A stretch of DNA of 64,000 nt from Apricaphanius iberus (GCA_028564705.1 JAPXFQ010000074.1:1815501-1879500), one strand, 5' to 3'; counted from the stretch's first letter, positions 47,793 through 58,589 are shown. The notes: generated from the letters alone by a model not told the origin. A program made the numbers and translations.

Positions 47793-48594
47793 ATCCCCCT
47801 ATCAATCACTGGAAACATCCATCAGCCTCTTGGTAAACTACCAAAATGGACCACTTGTAGAAGCCTGAGTCAAAACATAGTTTGGCAGTATAAAGAGACT
47901 GTAAAAATATTTTGTGTTCTATGATTTGAAGGATTTTTATGATAATCAGTTCCTCAATATTTACAGTACTCAAATTGTGAGGTTGTGTGTTTGTGCTTCT
48001 GTTTTTTGGTTGTAGTGAGTCATCTGGTCAGAGAAGATCTGTGGTGGAGATCAGCTGCACAGGCTTATTACACTCACATGGTGTCGATTAGGCCTTTGCG
48101 TTCCTGGGCTTCGGAAGGATCTGGCTGACGACCATTTAACGCCTGATGGTTACCATACCGGTACCTCGAAACCCTGATCCTCAGTGTTCTCCTACGAATC
48201 CCCTGCACTCTCTGTGTCTCCAGGTTTATCTGAGGTGTTTCCAGATCTTGCCGTTCTCCAGTGAAGGCTTCAAGGAAGTAATTGCTCTTTCCATTCAAGC
48301 AGATTTACTTTCCGCAGCTACGAGTCAGCCCGTTACGCAGCATTTCTTCTGTCTGCCCGCTCTCTGCAACACAAATGTGTATTGTTTATAGTTAAAGGGT
48401 TGTATACATGTGACATCAAAACATTCTCAACAGTTTATGGTTTCACAACAGGCAGAGGGCAGCAAATATTTAAATTTAAAGTAAACTATGGTTAAACCAG
48501 AACTTTATCAAAACATTTATAGGATGAACCAGTTTGCTGGCTCAAAACCAAGACCTCTTTTGCATTAACTAGTTAATTTAATCAGATACCCTAG
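47793..48594. other. Spacer between the convergent transposon genes
   Basis: Contains the minus-strand frame 48298-48074 with a basic, arginine-rich segment that may be the end of the YqaJ-side gene or a separate exon. I cannot assign it. The rest is AT-rich. Confidence 0.35.
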
Positions 48595-48700
48595 TTTATG
48601 GACATATTTTCCCAGGTAGATGTTAAAGAAAAACATATCACATCACAGTTTAAGACCATCCAACATAACATTGTCCTTGTAGATCCACTCAACAGACATA

Positions 48701-48957
48701 CAACCCCTGGCAAAAAGTATGGAATCACCAGTCTTCGAGAATGCTCATTCCCTTTCTTAATGCAATAGAGAAAAGGGCGAAACACAAACATGCCACAAAA
48801 CTCAGATTTCTCATAAGGGTATCTTCCTGGCTTTTAGAAACAGTACAATAAATGAACAGAAACTCAAGTGGGAATAAATTGCAAGTGTTTCTTTGGAATA
48901 AGGGGCTGGAAACAAATATGGAATCACTCATTCCTGAGGAAAAAAGTTTGGAATCAC
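48701..48957 (+). repeat. Left long inverted repeat of the Tc1 element (IR/DR type)
   Basis: The outer TATGGAATCACCAG motif at 48718 recurs inside as TATGGAATCACTC at 48918, giving paired direct repeats inside each arm. This is the IR/DR layout at which Tc1-type transposases bind. Confidence 0.88.
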
Positions 48958-49092
48958 CCATTAGAATCACCCAATTATTTCCCATTTTCTACACCATTAC
49001 CTGCAACTCGTTATGTCTATGGATTGGTCTACATTTAAAAAGGAGTGTTCACAACTTGGAGAGTTGTTGCAGCAAAGTAATGGACAGGAATC

Positions 49093-50067
49093 ATGGCTCC
49101 AAAACCAGAGCTGTCAATTGAAACAAAGGAGAGAATTATCCAACTTCTGTAAGAAGTTAAAACCTCAAGAAATGTTGCAAAGGATGTTGGTTGTTCTCAG
49201 TCAGCTGTGTCAAGTATCAACAACATGGGAAGATTGTCAAAGGCAAGCGTAGTGGTAGACCAAGGAAGAAGTCTATGCGACAGGACCGAAAACTTAAAGC
49301 ATTATGTTTGGAAAAACCAAAAATGCACAGCAAAACAAATGCGAAACAAATGGGCACAAACTGGAGCAAGAGTCTGTGACCGAACTGTTAGGAACCGTCG
49401 AGCAGTGATGGGATTTTCCTAAAGAAAAGCCAAAAGAAAGCCAATGTTAACTTACAAATATAAGAAAGCTAGACTTCAATGGGCCAAGGAAAGGCAATCA
49501 TGGACTGTAGATGACTGGATGAAGGTCATCCTCACTGATGAATCACAAATCTGCATTGGACAAGGGGATGATGCTGGAACTTTTGTTTGGTACCGTCCCA
49601 AAGACATGTATAAAGACAACTGCCTGAAGAAAACATGCACATTTCCAATGGCTGTTATGATTTGGGGCTGCATGTCAGGTAAAGGTTCTGGAGAGATGGT
49701 TGTCATTAAATGTTCAGTAAATGCACAAGTTTACGTCAGGATTTTGGAGACCTAACTTATTGCATCTATTGAAAGGATGTTTGGGGATGAGGACATAATT
49801 TTCCAAGACGATAATGCATCATGCCATAGAGCCAAAACTGTTAAAACTTTCCTTGAAGAGAGACAAATAAGGTCCATGGCATGGCCTGCAAATAGCCCAG
49901 ATCTCAATCCGATTTAAAATATGTGGTGGAAATTGGTCCATGACAAGGCTCCAACATCCATCAGACAAAGTTGGAGCCAGATTGATGACTACTGTTCATC
50001 ACTTGTTAAGTCCATGCCTCAGAGACTCAAGGCTGTAATCAAAGCCAGGGGTGGTGCCACAAAGTAG
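49093..50067 (+). pseudogene. Tc1-like transposase, multiply broken
   Basis: From ATG 49093 the frame encodes MAPKPELSIETKERIIQLL, then a TAA (49150-49152), then NVAKDVGCSQSAVSSINN, the N-terminal helix-turn-helix. The second DNA-binding part is in a shifted frame (HGKIVKGKRSGRPRKKSMRQ near 49210-49270) and returns to the first frame at about 49315 (CTAKQMRNKWAQTG). Further stops follow at 49420 (GFS*) and 49753 (ILET*). The catalytic core is otherwise clear: VILTDES (first D), MIWGCMSGKG, FQDDNASCHRA (second D) and NSPDLNPI. The codon of the third catalytic residue, a glutamate in the family, is a TAA at 49915-49917. The end KARGGATK is typical. It cannot work. Confidence 0.88.
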
Positions 50068-50108
50068 TAGTGGGTGGTTTTAGTTGTTTCTTTGTTTGTT
50101 TATTCTTT

Positions 50109-50362
50109 GTGATTCCATATTTTTTTCCTCAGGAATGAGTGATTCCAGATTTGTTTCCAGCCCCTTATTCCAAAGAAACACTTGCAATTTATTCCCACTT
50201 GTTTCTGTTCATTTCTTGTACTGTTTCTAAAAGCCAGGAAGATGCCCTTTAGAGAAATCTGAGTTTTGTGGCATGTTTGTGTTTTGCCTTTTCTCTATTG
50301 CATTAAAAAAGTGAATGAGCATTCTCGAAGACTGGTGATTCCATACTTTTTGTCAGGGGTTG
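50109..50362 (-). repeat. Right long inverted repeat of the Tc1 element
   Basis: It is the near-exact reverse complement of 48701-48957, including the inner GTGATTCCATA and outer GTGATTCCATAC motifs. A few point differences show time since insertion. Confidence 0.88.
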
Positions 50363-52394
50363 TATCTTTAGCACACACAACGAAGTCACACCACTGGAGA
50401 CCAGTGATTAGAAGCTGCCCCTGGACTTGCCAGTAGTATGCGTGACTTGGTTTCAGCTTATGTTCTCCATTCTCCATAGAGGTAGATGCAATTAATGTAA
50501 TTCTGCACATTGGGACATATGATTTCCACGAGTTCAAATGACGGTCTCTGCAGCCATGGTGCGTCAGGATGAATGACCAGTCCACATTTAGTTACGTTCA
50601 GATTTTTTATAGTCACATAGTCCTTAATTGCTCCTGTCTCCATGTCTAGTTGTCTTTTTATGTGTGCTGTCTGTCAAACTCCTCTTATCATCCTGTCTGC
50701 CAGGTTTTCTGCCATTCTCCCCTCTCGCACTCTAAAGTAGGATGCAGTCACTCTCTCCTTACTCAACAAATGCCACTCAGGTGTTGCACTCTGGCTCTTT
50801 GTTGCTTCTTCAATAAGAAGGGACTGGGGCCAGGTTACACTCAGCGATTTCACATGCAGCTGTTCCTGGTTTGTAGGCACATGTTGCCAGACAGTTGGTT
50901 TTAGTCTTCTGGAGGCAGTTTTTGAAACGGAGGAGCATCATTGAGAGCAATAAGACCACTGGCTGATGGTAGAGGATGCTGGTGGGAAAGTATGCTTCCA
51001 GCCTGCACTTTGCCAAAGAGTTAGCAGAGATGTTCATGTACCATATGAGGGGAAGGCTCTCTGGATCTAATCCAGTGTAGTGAGTTTGAAGGTGGACGGG
51101 ACTGGCAGCTCACCATTGTATAAGGTGGACCTAAAAGATACACACAAACACACAAAAAAAAAAAAATTAAGCAAAACTGTTTATGTATACACTGAAAAAA
51201 GTTATATCTTAAGTTAAAATGGCTGGAATTTAATTTTTTTAAAGTTATTTTGAGCACCTATATCTTGGCAAGAAAAAAATGCAAATGGAATTAGTATTTT
51301 TGCAATTAAAGTAAAAAAGTACATAGAGATATTAAAATTAGTGAATAAATGTAATTTAACTAGAATTTTTTTTATTTATTTCAAGTGTAAAAAAACTTAT
51401 TCCATAGGCAGATAATTTTTAGTTAGCAAGATGAAAGTACTAAAATTAAGTTAAAATATTCTAAAGATTTAGTCATTTTAACTGTTTAAGATATACCTTT
51501 TTGCGCTCTATAGCCACACACACAAAATATGCTGAGAACTGTTGACAGAGGATCCCTTTTGTCCTATAATTCGTGCCATGGTATCATCTACTTGGTTCTT
51601 ATCTGTGTTTTGAGATCCTTTTGATAGCCTATTATAATGAAATTATCACTGTGTTGAATTTGTCTGTGTTAAATTGACAGTAGGCCATCTAACAAAAAGA
51701 CAAAGGCATTCATGCACTATTGGGCCAGACTAAAAAGTATACCTTATTCCGCTCGCTGAGTTGTGTCCTTGTTTAGCTTTGACGACAACCATAGTGTCCA
51801 CAGGACCAGCCTTTACTCCCTCCCTCCCTTCACAAACTCCGCACGAGGACAACTGGCACTGAATCACAGAGCGTCATCTAAAACACATGGGAAATGTTTA
51901 AGGGTTTTAAATGCAAAAATGTGATGTACATGTAATAGAAAATAAACACAATAAAATAAAAACATGATAGCTGAATAGATTTAAGGAGAAACCACATTAG
52001 TTTTCCATTTTAAATAAAGTGCCAATCAAGATCAAAGATTCTGTCTTCAATTGAACTGAATACTGAAGAAACAAAAATTTTTTACTGCCTATCGAAATAG
52101 CTGCTGTAACCCACGAAAAGAAGCCGTTGTGCATACAATGCTATCATTCTAAACTACCTTGTATTTGCAGTGCCAATCTTTCAGCTTCATAACCCACTTG
52201 TGTAACCTATTTATTGCATTTTACTTTTTTTTTTAAACTGCGATTGGCTCAGGATCATAATTGTGGTGATGGACATATTAAGTCTCTGCCTTACCTCAAG
52301 CTACGTATCTGATTAAAACAAGCTGAAACCATTCTGTATTATGAAATGCCAGATACCCCTCAAAATACAAATTTCTTGTTTACACAAGATGCTG

Positions 52395-53097
52395 TGAAGT
52401 GGAGGCACTATACCTAGAGCCCACTAAATAATTTTAACTGATTGAGGCGGAAACAGTATGGCTTGATTCCGGTTAGTGAATCAGGACTGGAGAGGGATAG
52501 CTTTTAAGCTTATTTATTTATGAACATGTGCAGTATAAGTGGTCTGCAATACAAACAGAGCAAAACAACAATAAATACATTTACATATTCGCAATAAGGC
52601 GGTAAGTGTTTATCATTATTTGCTAACGGAGAAACTATTATCATCATCCGAAACAAACAGATTTAACAGGCAGACTATGTAAAGCCCACATAATGAGGAT
52701 AAATCAAGATTGGGGTATGTAAAACAAGCATGTAAACATGTAAGTTGCAGTAACATACCTAAACATTAACCCAAACAGACAATATATGTGAGGCCTAATC
52801 AGCATTAGCCAGAAGAAAACATCCAAAATATGGAAAATGAACTAAATTAACCAAAAAAACACAATAGCAGACTATTGTTTAAGGTCAAACTGAAACATTT
52901 CACTCACTTCTGTTGTCCATAACGCACGAAAAAAATGTTCATATTGGGCTGCATTAGCTGCTAATGGCTAAGCTCCTCTGCAGCACCAGGAAGACATGTG
53001 CACAGTGCTGACTCACGTGGAAAAAAACAAGGAAAAAAGGGTTCAGTCTTTATAAACTTTGTCCACCAGAGGGCGTAGCTGACTAGGCTTTCTTACA
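52395..53097 (-). repeat. 3' LTR of the BEL/Pao element
   Basis: On the minus strand it runs TGTAAGAAAGCC to CCTCCACTTCA, a TG...CA-bounded LTR. Upstream of it, 53098-53115 is purine-rich on the minus strand (ATTTGGGGGCGGCTG), the likely polypurine tract. Confidence 0.93.
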
Positions 53098-53216
53098 CAG
53101 CCGCCCCCAAATGTCAGTTATGACATTTGTAATCACTTAGAAAGTCTAGCAGAAGTAGTATCCTGCTCTCCCTCAGCATACTTGGGAAGTCGGATCAGCC
53201 GAGCAACTGGACGAGT

Positions 53217-56200
53217 TTAGATCTTACCTTTGACCATAATGGCTGCTGAACGGACATGTCCATCCGATCCTTTAAAGATCTCAGTGACAGTACCCACAGG
53301 CCAAAGGGCGCGTGGAAGCTGTGGGTCCACAATGAGCACAACCTGGTTAGTGTCAAGGTCTTTTCTGTCAGTCCGCCATTTTTGACGCTCCTGGAAACTT
53401 GGGAGGTAGTGGCGGATAAACGTGGTCCAAAAGTTGTCTGCTAAGATTTGGCTATGTCTCCATCTTCTCCGTCCCAGCAGATTGGATGAACCATAGAACA
53501 CCTGGGGCAGTGAAGAATCCCTGCGTCCCATAAGAAGGAGATTCGGTGTTATAGGATCAGGGTCTGCGATATCGGAGGAGACATAACCAAGTGGCTTGGC
53601 ATTCAGAATTCCTTCTATCTCCACAAGAAGGGTGTGAAGGACAGGTTCTGGTACACACTGTTCTTTGAGGATAACCTTCAGTGCTGTCTTGACGGACTTC
53701 ACCTCCCGCTCCCATGTGCCTCCAAAATGCGGAGCACTAGGTGGATTAAAGCGGAAGTGGATCCTTTTTTCTGCCAACTGCTCCTGTAGCTGGGGGCCCA
53801 TGTTGGAAAAAACTTCTTGTAGCTCACGATCGGCCCCAACAAAGTTAGTGCCGTTGTCACAAAGCAGCTCGAATGGTTGGCCCCGTCTTGCAATGAAGCG
53901 TCGGACAGACAACAAGAAGGAATCTGAGTCCAGACCTTCTAAAAGGTCTAAATGCACACATCTGGTGGTAATGCACTTGTACACTATCCCCCATCTCTTC
54001 TCCTGTCTGCGTCCAACCTTGACCAGGATTGGGCCAAAACAGTCCACTCCAGTCGAATAGAAGGGAGGCTTGTACAGGCATAGTCGGCTGGGTGGCAGGT
54101 CAGCCATTCTGGGGATATTAGGCTTGGCACGCCAGAGTTGGCAGTCAAGGCAGGTATGTTGGAGCTTCCTGATAGCCTCTCTACCCCGAAGCACCCAATA
54201 CTGGCGTCGCATCTCTGCCAAAACACGTTCTGCACCTCGGTGGAGAAGCTGCTGGTCAAACTTCTGAATAAGAAGAGGTGTGGCTGGATGACTTGGGTCC
54301 AGAACAATAGGGTGAATAACTTCAGGCTCAAGAGTTTCAGCTCGTCTTAATCTGCCGCCGACTCTTACAAGGCCTGTGATCTCATCAAACTCCGGGGCAA
54401 GAGATGCTAAACGGCTGTCAGCTGGAACAGGCTTGTTTGCTTTTAGTGCCTTTATCTCGTCCGGAAATGATTCTAGCTGGGACTGTGCTAGAATAGACTT
54501 CTCTGCAGCTATGACATCTGCAGCGTCATAGAGCTGGTCAGTATCTGAGTTACCCGCCCCATTTAGGCCCCTGATAGTGGCGTGAAGAAAGTCTTGCCAA
54601 GACTGGAACTGAGAGGCATCCGGGAGCTGGGTTCTGACACTGAGCATGATGACTCCAATATACGCTGGTTTCTTCAGCTCGCATACATCAGACTCCACAG
54701 ATTGGGCAGGAGTTACTGGCCATTCATCAGGTCGCTGATAGAGGAAAGTGGGACCTGAGCTCCATCGATGTGGTTGTGTGAGGGCTGCTAAGCTCAAACC
54801 TCGAGTAAGGTCATCAGCTTGGTTTTGATGACTGTGCACATACCTCCAGTCGGCCACATTGGTCAGACTCTGAATCTCGGCTACTCTAGTTCCCACAAAA
54901 ACCTTATACCGGCATGATTCAGATCGTAGCCATTGCAGTACGGTTGTGGAGTCTGACCACAGAAAAACCTTGTTAATAGGTATGGTCAGCTCTGTCTGGA
55001 TCACCTCTGTCATCTGAGCACCAGTGAGGGCTGCGCTTAGCTCCAGCCGAGGCACTGACAGCTTCTTGCGTGGTGCTACTCTGGACCTGGCCCAGACAAA
55101 GGCAAGATGGATCTCTCCCTTCTCATCAATGGTGCGGAGGTAAGCCACTGCCCCGTACGCCCTTTCTGATGCATCACTGAAGACGTGTAGTTCTCTGGTA
55201 GAAGCAATGGTATCAGCACATGCAGGAGAGTACGATCGCGGGAAGTGCAGATGTGGGAGGTTAGACAGTTCCTTTTCCCAGACCAGCCATTCCTCACGTA
55301 GATGTTCAGGTTCGATCAGATTATCCCATCCAATATCCTGCCTCCAAATATCTTGTACTAGAATCTTAGCACGAGTCGTGAACGGGATCATGAAGCCCAG
55401 CGGGTCATATTGGCTGGCTAACCTCTTGTACACATTGCGAAGTGTGGGAGGCAGAGGCTCAGTGGAGCGGTGTTTATATCCCAGAGTATCGGATAGGCAG
55501 TTCCACTGCATGCCAAGTGTCAGCTCCTGAAGGTCAGAACTGCTCTTTGATAACCAGAGCTCACTCGCTGTTGACCTGGATTCAGGGGGAAGATGCTCGA
55601 TCACAGCTGGGAGATTGCATGCCCACTGCCTTAACTCAAATCCTCCTTCAGCAAGCATTTGGCAGAGGATATCCACCAAATATTTGGCCTCTTCTGCTGT
55701 TGGTGTGCTGTGGAGACAATTGTCCACGTAGAAGGACTGCCCTATATTCTCAAACAGCGGTGGGCCTTTGCTAGTGCACTCTCTGATATGGTACTGAAGA
55801 GCATAAATAGCACAGCACGGACTGCATGTAGTCCCAAATGGCAGCACTAACCACTGAAAGATAGATGGCTCTTGCTCTCTGTGCATATCTCTCCACAAGA
55901 AACGTAGTAGCGGTTGGTCAGATTGCAGAAGACGCACTTGGTGGAACATTCCTTTAATGTCCCCACTTATTGCAACCGTGTGCTGGCGGAATCTGAACAG
56001 TACACCTAGGAGGGATGGTCCAAGTGTAGGCCCTGGCAGCAACTGATCATTGAGTGATTGTCCATGGTGCCTGAATGAACAGTTAAAAACTATCCTGTCT
56101 TTACCATTATGGTGCACCATATGGTGTGGGATAAACCATGATTCTTCAGTCTGGTCAGCTTGTTCTGCAGTGATTCGAGCCACATAGCCTGCTTCTTCAA

Positions 56201-57143
56201 GCTTTTGGATCTCATTGCAGTAAGATTCAGCTCTCTTAGGGTCTCTAATAAGCCTACGCTCTGTATTGCGGAGATTGGATAGCACTGCTTCCTTCGGGGC
56301 ATGAAGCTGAACTACCGGAGTACGGCGAAGTAGGGGCGTACCATAACGTTGTAGTCCGTTCACATGGACTCTAGTACTGGCAGACTGCAGTAGGTTGTAG
56401 GCTTGTTGGTCTTGTTTGGACCGGGTGTACACTTTCTCGCTCTGAGGTAGACTGTCTAGTTGCCATAAGCGTTCTACATTACGGACAAGCTCATGGCGGT
56501 CTTCCACCAAAGCGAGGTGTAAGCACTGTTGTTCACTCTGTGTACCTTGAAATGGACTCATGGGGCCCTGCAGTGTCCATCCAAGCATTGTGCACACAGC
56601 AATAGGTCCACCTTTGGGTCCTTTGCGTATTGGTTGAATAGGAGTTAATAGGTGAGGTGCATCAGAGCCAATCAGAAGCATTGGCTGCGCGTGGTTCAGC
56701 TGAAGTAGAGGGAGCCCTTTAAGATGCTCATAGCGCTTCTGCAGAGCTTGAACAGGGTATGTAACTTCAGTGAGGCTGAGCTCATTGGCAGTGAAAGCGT
56801 TACTGATGTGGTATCTCTGCTCTGGTTTATCTACTGGTGATATGTCAAATGAAACAGATGAACCCACAAGGTGTTTTACGCTTTGGTGCACTGTGCGTAG
56901 GGCTAAAGTCTCTGAGTCACCTTTAATGTCCAGCTGTTGCACCACAGAAGGGAGAATAACTGTTCTTTCTGAGCCGTCGTCCAGAACAGCATGTGCTTCC
57001 ACTGACTTGTCACCACTGTGTATTAGGACATGCACAACTTTCAACATAATTCTCTGAGATCTGTTGGGGCGATCTAAATAGATTTGTGTTGAAGGAATGT
57101 TGACACATGAGCACAGCTCCAGAAGTGGCCTGGACTGAGTCAT
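53217..57143 (-). CDS. BEL/Pao pol polyprotein (protease-RT-RNase H-integrase), 1308 aa open
   Basis: The aspartic protease has VLDDGSERT around residues 53-61. The reverse transcriptase has RIVFNCSF (350-357), SGDIKGMF (393-400), LPFGTTCSP and the active site YVDN (472-475). RNase H acidic residues are D657 (VFSDAS), E701 (RLELSAA), D731 (LWSDST) and a DD pair near 777. The integrase has the H-H-C-C zinc region (LHRG ... CLDCQLW, 968-1003) and the catalytic triad D1034 (GVDCFG), D1096 (LCDNGTNF) and E1145 (GGTWE). A C-terminal DUF5641-type domain follows. The frame ends at TAA 53219-53217, but 27 further codons stay open and look like the usual tail (RPVARLIRLP), so this stop is probably a nonsense change. 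The start ATG at 57143 may be internal to a fused gag-pol frame. Confidence 0.93.
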   Translation of the reverse strand: MTQSRPLLELCSCVNIPSTQIYLDRPNRSQRIMLKVVHVLIHSGDKSVEAHAVLDDGSERTVILPSVVQQLDIKGDSETLALRTVHQSVKHLVGSSVSFDISPVDKPEQRYHISNAFTANELSLTEVTYPVQALQKRYEHLKGLPLLQLNHAQPMLLIGSDAPHLLTPIQPIRKGPKGGPIAVCTMLGWTLQGPMSPFQGTQSEQQCLHLALVEDRHELVRNVERLWQLDSLPQSEKVYTRSKQDQQAYNLLQSASTRVHVNGLQRYGTPLLRRTPVVQLHAPKEAVLSNLRNTERRLIRDPKRAESYCNEIQKLEEAGYVARITAEQADQTEESWFIPHHMVHHNGKDRIVFNCSFRHHGQSLNDQLLPGPTLGPSLLGVLFRFRQHTVAISGDIKGMFHQVRLLQSDQPLLRFLWRDMHREQEPSIFQWLVLPFGTTCSPCCAIYALQYHIRECTSKGPPLFENIGQSFYVDNCLHSTPTAEEAKYLVDILCQMLAEGGFELRQWACNLPAVIEHLPPESRSTASELWLSKSSSDLQELTLGMQWNCLSDTLGYKHRSTEPLPPTLRNVYKRLASQYDPLGFMIPFTTRAKILVQDIWRQDIGWDNLIEPEHLREEWLVWEKELSNLPHLHFPRSYSPACADTIASTRELHVFSDASERAYGAVAYLRTIDEKGEIHLAFVWARSRVAPRKKLSVPRLELSAALTGAQMTEVIQTELTIPINKVFLWSDSTTVLQWLRSESCRYKVFVGTRVAEIQSLTNVADWRYVHSHQNQADDLTRGLSLAALTQPHRWSSGPTFLYQRPDEWPVTPAQSVESDVCELKKPAYIGVIMLSVRTQLPDASQFQSWQDFLHATIRGLNGAGNSDTDQLYDAADVIAAEKSILAQSQLESFPDEIKALKANKPVPADSRLASLAPEFDEITGLVRVGGRLRRAETLEPEVIHPIVLDPSHPATPLLIQKFDQQLLHRGAERVLAEMRRQYWVLRGREAIRKLQHTCLDCQLWRAKPNIPRMADLPPSRLCLYKPPFYSTGVDCFGPILVKVGRRQEKRWGIVYKCITTRCVHLDLLEGLDSDSFLLSVRRFIARRGQPFELLCDNGTNFVGADRELQEVFSNMGPQLQEQLAEKRIHFRFNPPSAPHFGGTWEREVKSVKTALKVILKEQCVPEPVLHTLLVEIEGILNAKPLGYVSSDIADPDPITPNLLLMGRRDSSLPQVFYGSSNLLGRRRWRHSQILADNFWTTFIRHYLPSFQERQKWRTDRKDLDTNQVVLIVDPQLPRALWPVGTVTEIFKGSDGHVRSAAIMVKGKI

Positions 57144-58589
57144 GAAGAACAGTGAGGTGTGTCTCTTTGCAGACTTTACATGGGTGCTTCAAATTGCAGG
57201 TGTCTGCTGCATGGTTACGTCCACATCTCCAACATCTTTTGCCCTTCTGTATCCATGTTACTATCTGATTTGTGCTAAGTTTCTTGAACTCATTGCAGGA
57301 GTTGAGATAATGATCTGTGTTGTTACAGTGTGGGCAATAAGCTATTGCTTTGGTGTTGCCCTTAAGCGGCGTGGATAATGAAGGCTGTGGTTTATCATTG
57401 AGGGTCAGCAGAACTGGTGTAGACCTTTCCCTAGGCTGTCCAGTCTTATTTGGCTTCATGGCTTTATAAGATTCAGTATAAAAGAGTGAAGCAGCACGAC
57501 TGGAGATTCGTTTTGCCTGTGACTTGATCTGCAGCCAGGCAGCCAAGTCAGGGAGGGTATACGTCATGTCCGTACCAGTCTGTATGATGCCACGACTTAT
57601 ACAATGTTCAACAAAGTTATCATGAAGATTTGCAGGCATTTTGCTCAGAAGGCGATCCACATGTGATCCGCACATTAGCTCATAGCCATTTTGACCCTCA
57701 AGTGTCCTTAGCATACCCACTAAAGTCTGTACAGCTAGAGCAAAGCCATCAAATGCAGCGGCATCTCCTGGTTTGAATGCTGGCATGTTCAAGATGGCGC
57801 CCAGTTCTGATTGGACAAGCTGTCGTGGCTGACCATACTTGTCTTGGAGCGCTCGAAGAGCAGCAGTGTAGGGCTGAGGGTGGTACATGTACGCTTTAGC
57901 TAATAGCAGAGCGCTAGGAAACTTTAGCTGTCCAAGTAGCACCTGGTACTTGTATGCCTCACCAAGATGAGTGTGGCTGCTCACAAGGTTTTCGAGAGCC
58001 ATCTTAAGTAAGGCAAAGTCACTCTCACGTCCGCTTTCAAATAAGGGCAATGAAGGTCTGGGAATGCCATATGCTGAGGCAATCAGTAGATCAGCTCCGG
58101 GTAGAGGTACACGACCTGGCTGGGGAACTGTAGAAACTGTAGCAGCTGGATATGACATAGGAGAGTAACCAGATGATGCTTGGAATTTAGTGTCTGGTGG
58201 AGCTGGGACATGATATGTATGCTGCGGAGGGATAACTGACGGCTGTGGCAGTGACTGCAGTGCAGGAGCAGAGAGAGGTTGGACTGGCCAAGAGGAAGAG
58301 ACACTTGATGGCACTATTGGTGGTGGTACCACGCTTGGCTATGAGGCTATAGCTGCAGCTGGGGCTGAAGCTGGTTGTTGATAGGTATAGTGAGTCTGTC
58401 CATGGACTTAGAACTGACTGATTCCCTAGCTCGGCTTCGACGATGGCTACTGGAGCGAACTGAAGCAGCTGCAGGATGAGGCAGTATTGATCTATATCCA
58501 ACATCATAAGCTTCTAGGTATCAGGGCAGGCGACGGTCTCGGCGGGGCCTCTCCTCAGGCTCTGGGATGTCTGCAGGTGCTTCTGCCAT
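57010..58589 (-). pseudogene. BEL/Pao gag, N-terminus broken
   Basis: The likely start is ATG at 58589-58587 (MAEAPADIPEP). Codon 23 is a TGA (58523-58521), and a frame change is needed before the long open part, which begins after a TAG at 58341-58339 and runs from 58332 to 57010 (about 440 residues). The N-terminal part is proline/serine-rich. The middle (FESGRESDFALLKMALENLV, YQVLLGQLKFPSALLLAKAY) is the conserved capsid-like region (DUF1759 type) of these elements. The C-terminus has three zinc knuckles: CPHCNNTDHYLNSC, CWRCGRNHAADTC and CKVCKETHLTVLH. It overlaps pol by 134 nt in a different frame. Many BEL/Pao elements have a single gag-pol frame, so an indel here is likely. Confidence 0.85.

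Larger units (their letters stand above)
48701..50362 (+). mobile_element. Tc1-like transposon inserted in the YqaJ gene
   Basis: The 1662-bp element sits between TA dinucleotides at 48699-48700 and 50363-50364, the canonical Tc1/mariner target duplication. It starts CAACCCCTGGCAAAAAGTAT and ends with its complement (ATACTTTTTGTCAGGGGTTG). The inverted repeats are about 255 bp long. Removing the element restores continuity of the surrounding YqaJ text, which confirms insertion. Transposase remnants fill the middle. Confidence 0.95.
48595..50930 (-). pseudogene. YqaJ-type exonuclease/recombinase gene, broken and split by a Tc1 insertion
   Basis: Reading down the minus strand: about 50880-50674 encodes SLLIEEATKSQSATPEWHLL and SKERVTAS, the start of the YqaJ fold. 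Next is 50643-50458 with GLVIHPDAPW and FELVEIICPNVQNYIN, carrying the E-x-K-like nuclease motif (here EII instead of the usual EIK). Then 50450-50365 encodes AYYWQVQGQLLITGLQWCDF and VVCAKD. The Tc1 element interrupts right after VVCAKD. The gene resumes on its other side with WIYKDNVMLDGLKL, a TGA, then FFFNIYLGK. YqaJ proteins are lambda-exonuclease-fold nucleases. In this transposon group the gene is the second ORF and its role is unknown. Frameshifts and stops show it is inactive. Confidence 0.75.
45900..52390. mobile_element. THAP/DDE + YqaJ DNA transposon (ISL2EU-like), degraded
   Basis: A THAP DNA-binding exon and a PIF/Harbinger-like DDE transposase lie on the plus strand (45968-47792). 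A YqaJ-type exonuclease gene on the minus strand (about 50930-48595) converges on them. This pairing is the known gene set of the ISL2EU/IS4EU group of eukaryotic DNA transposons. All coding parts carry stops and shifts, and the nuclease gene is split by a Tc1 element. The outer ends are not resolved: the left one must lie just after the L1 tail and the right one before the BEL LTR at 52395. The stretch 51060-52390 is AT-rich without visible coding and may be the 5' side of the nuclease gene. Confidence 0.65.
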
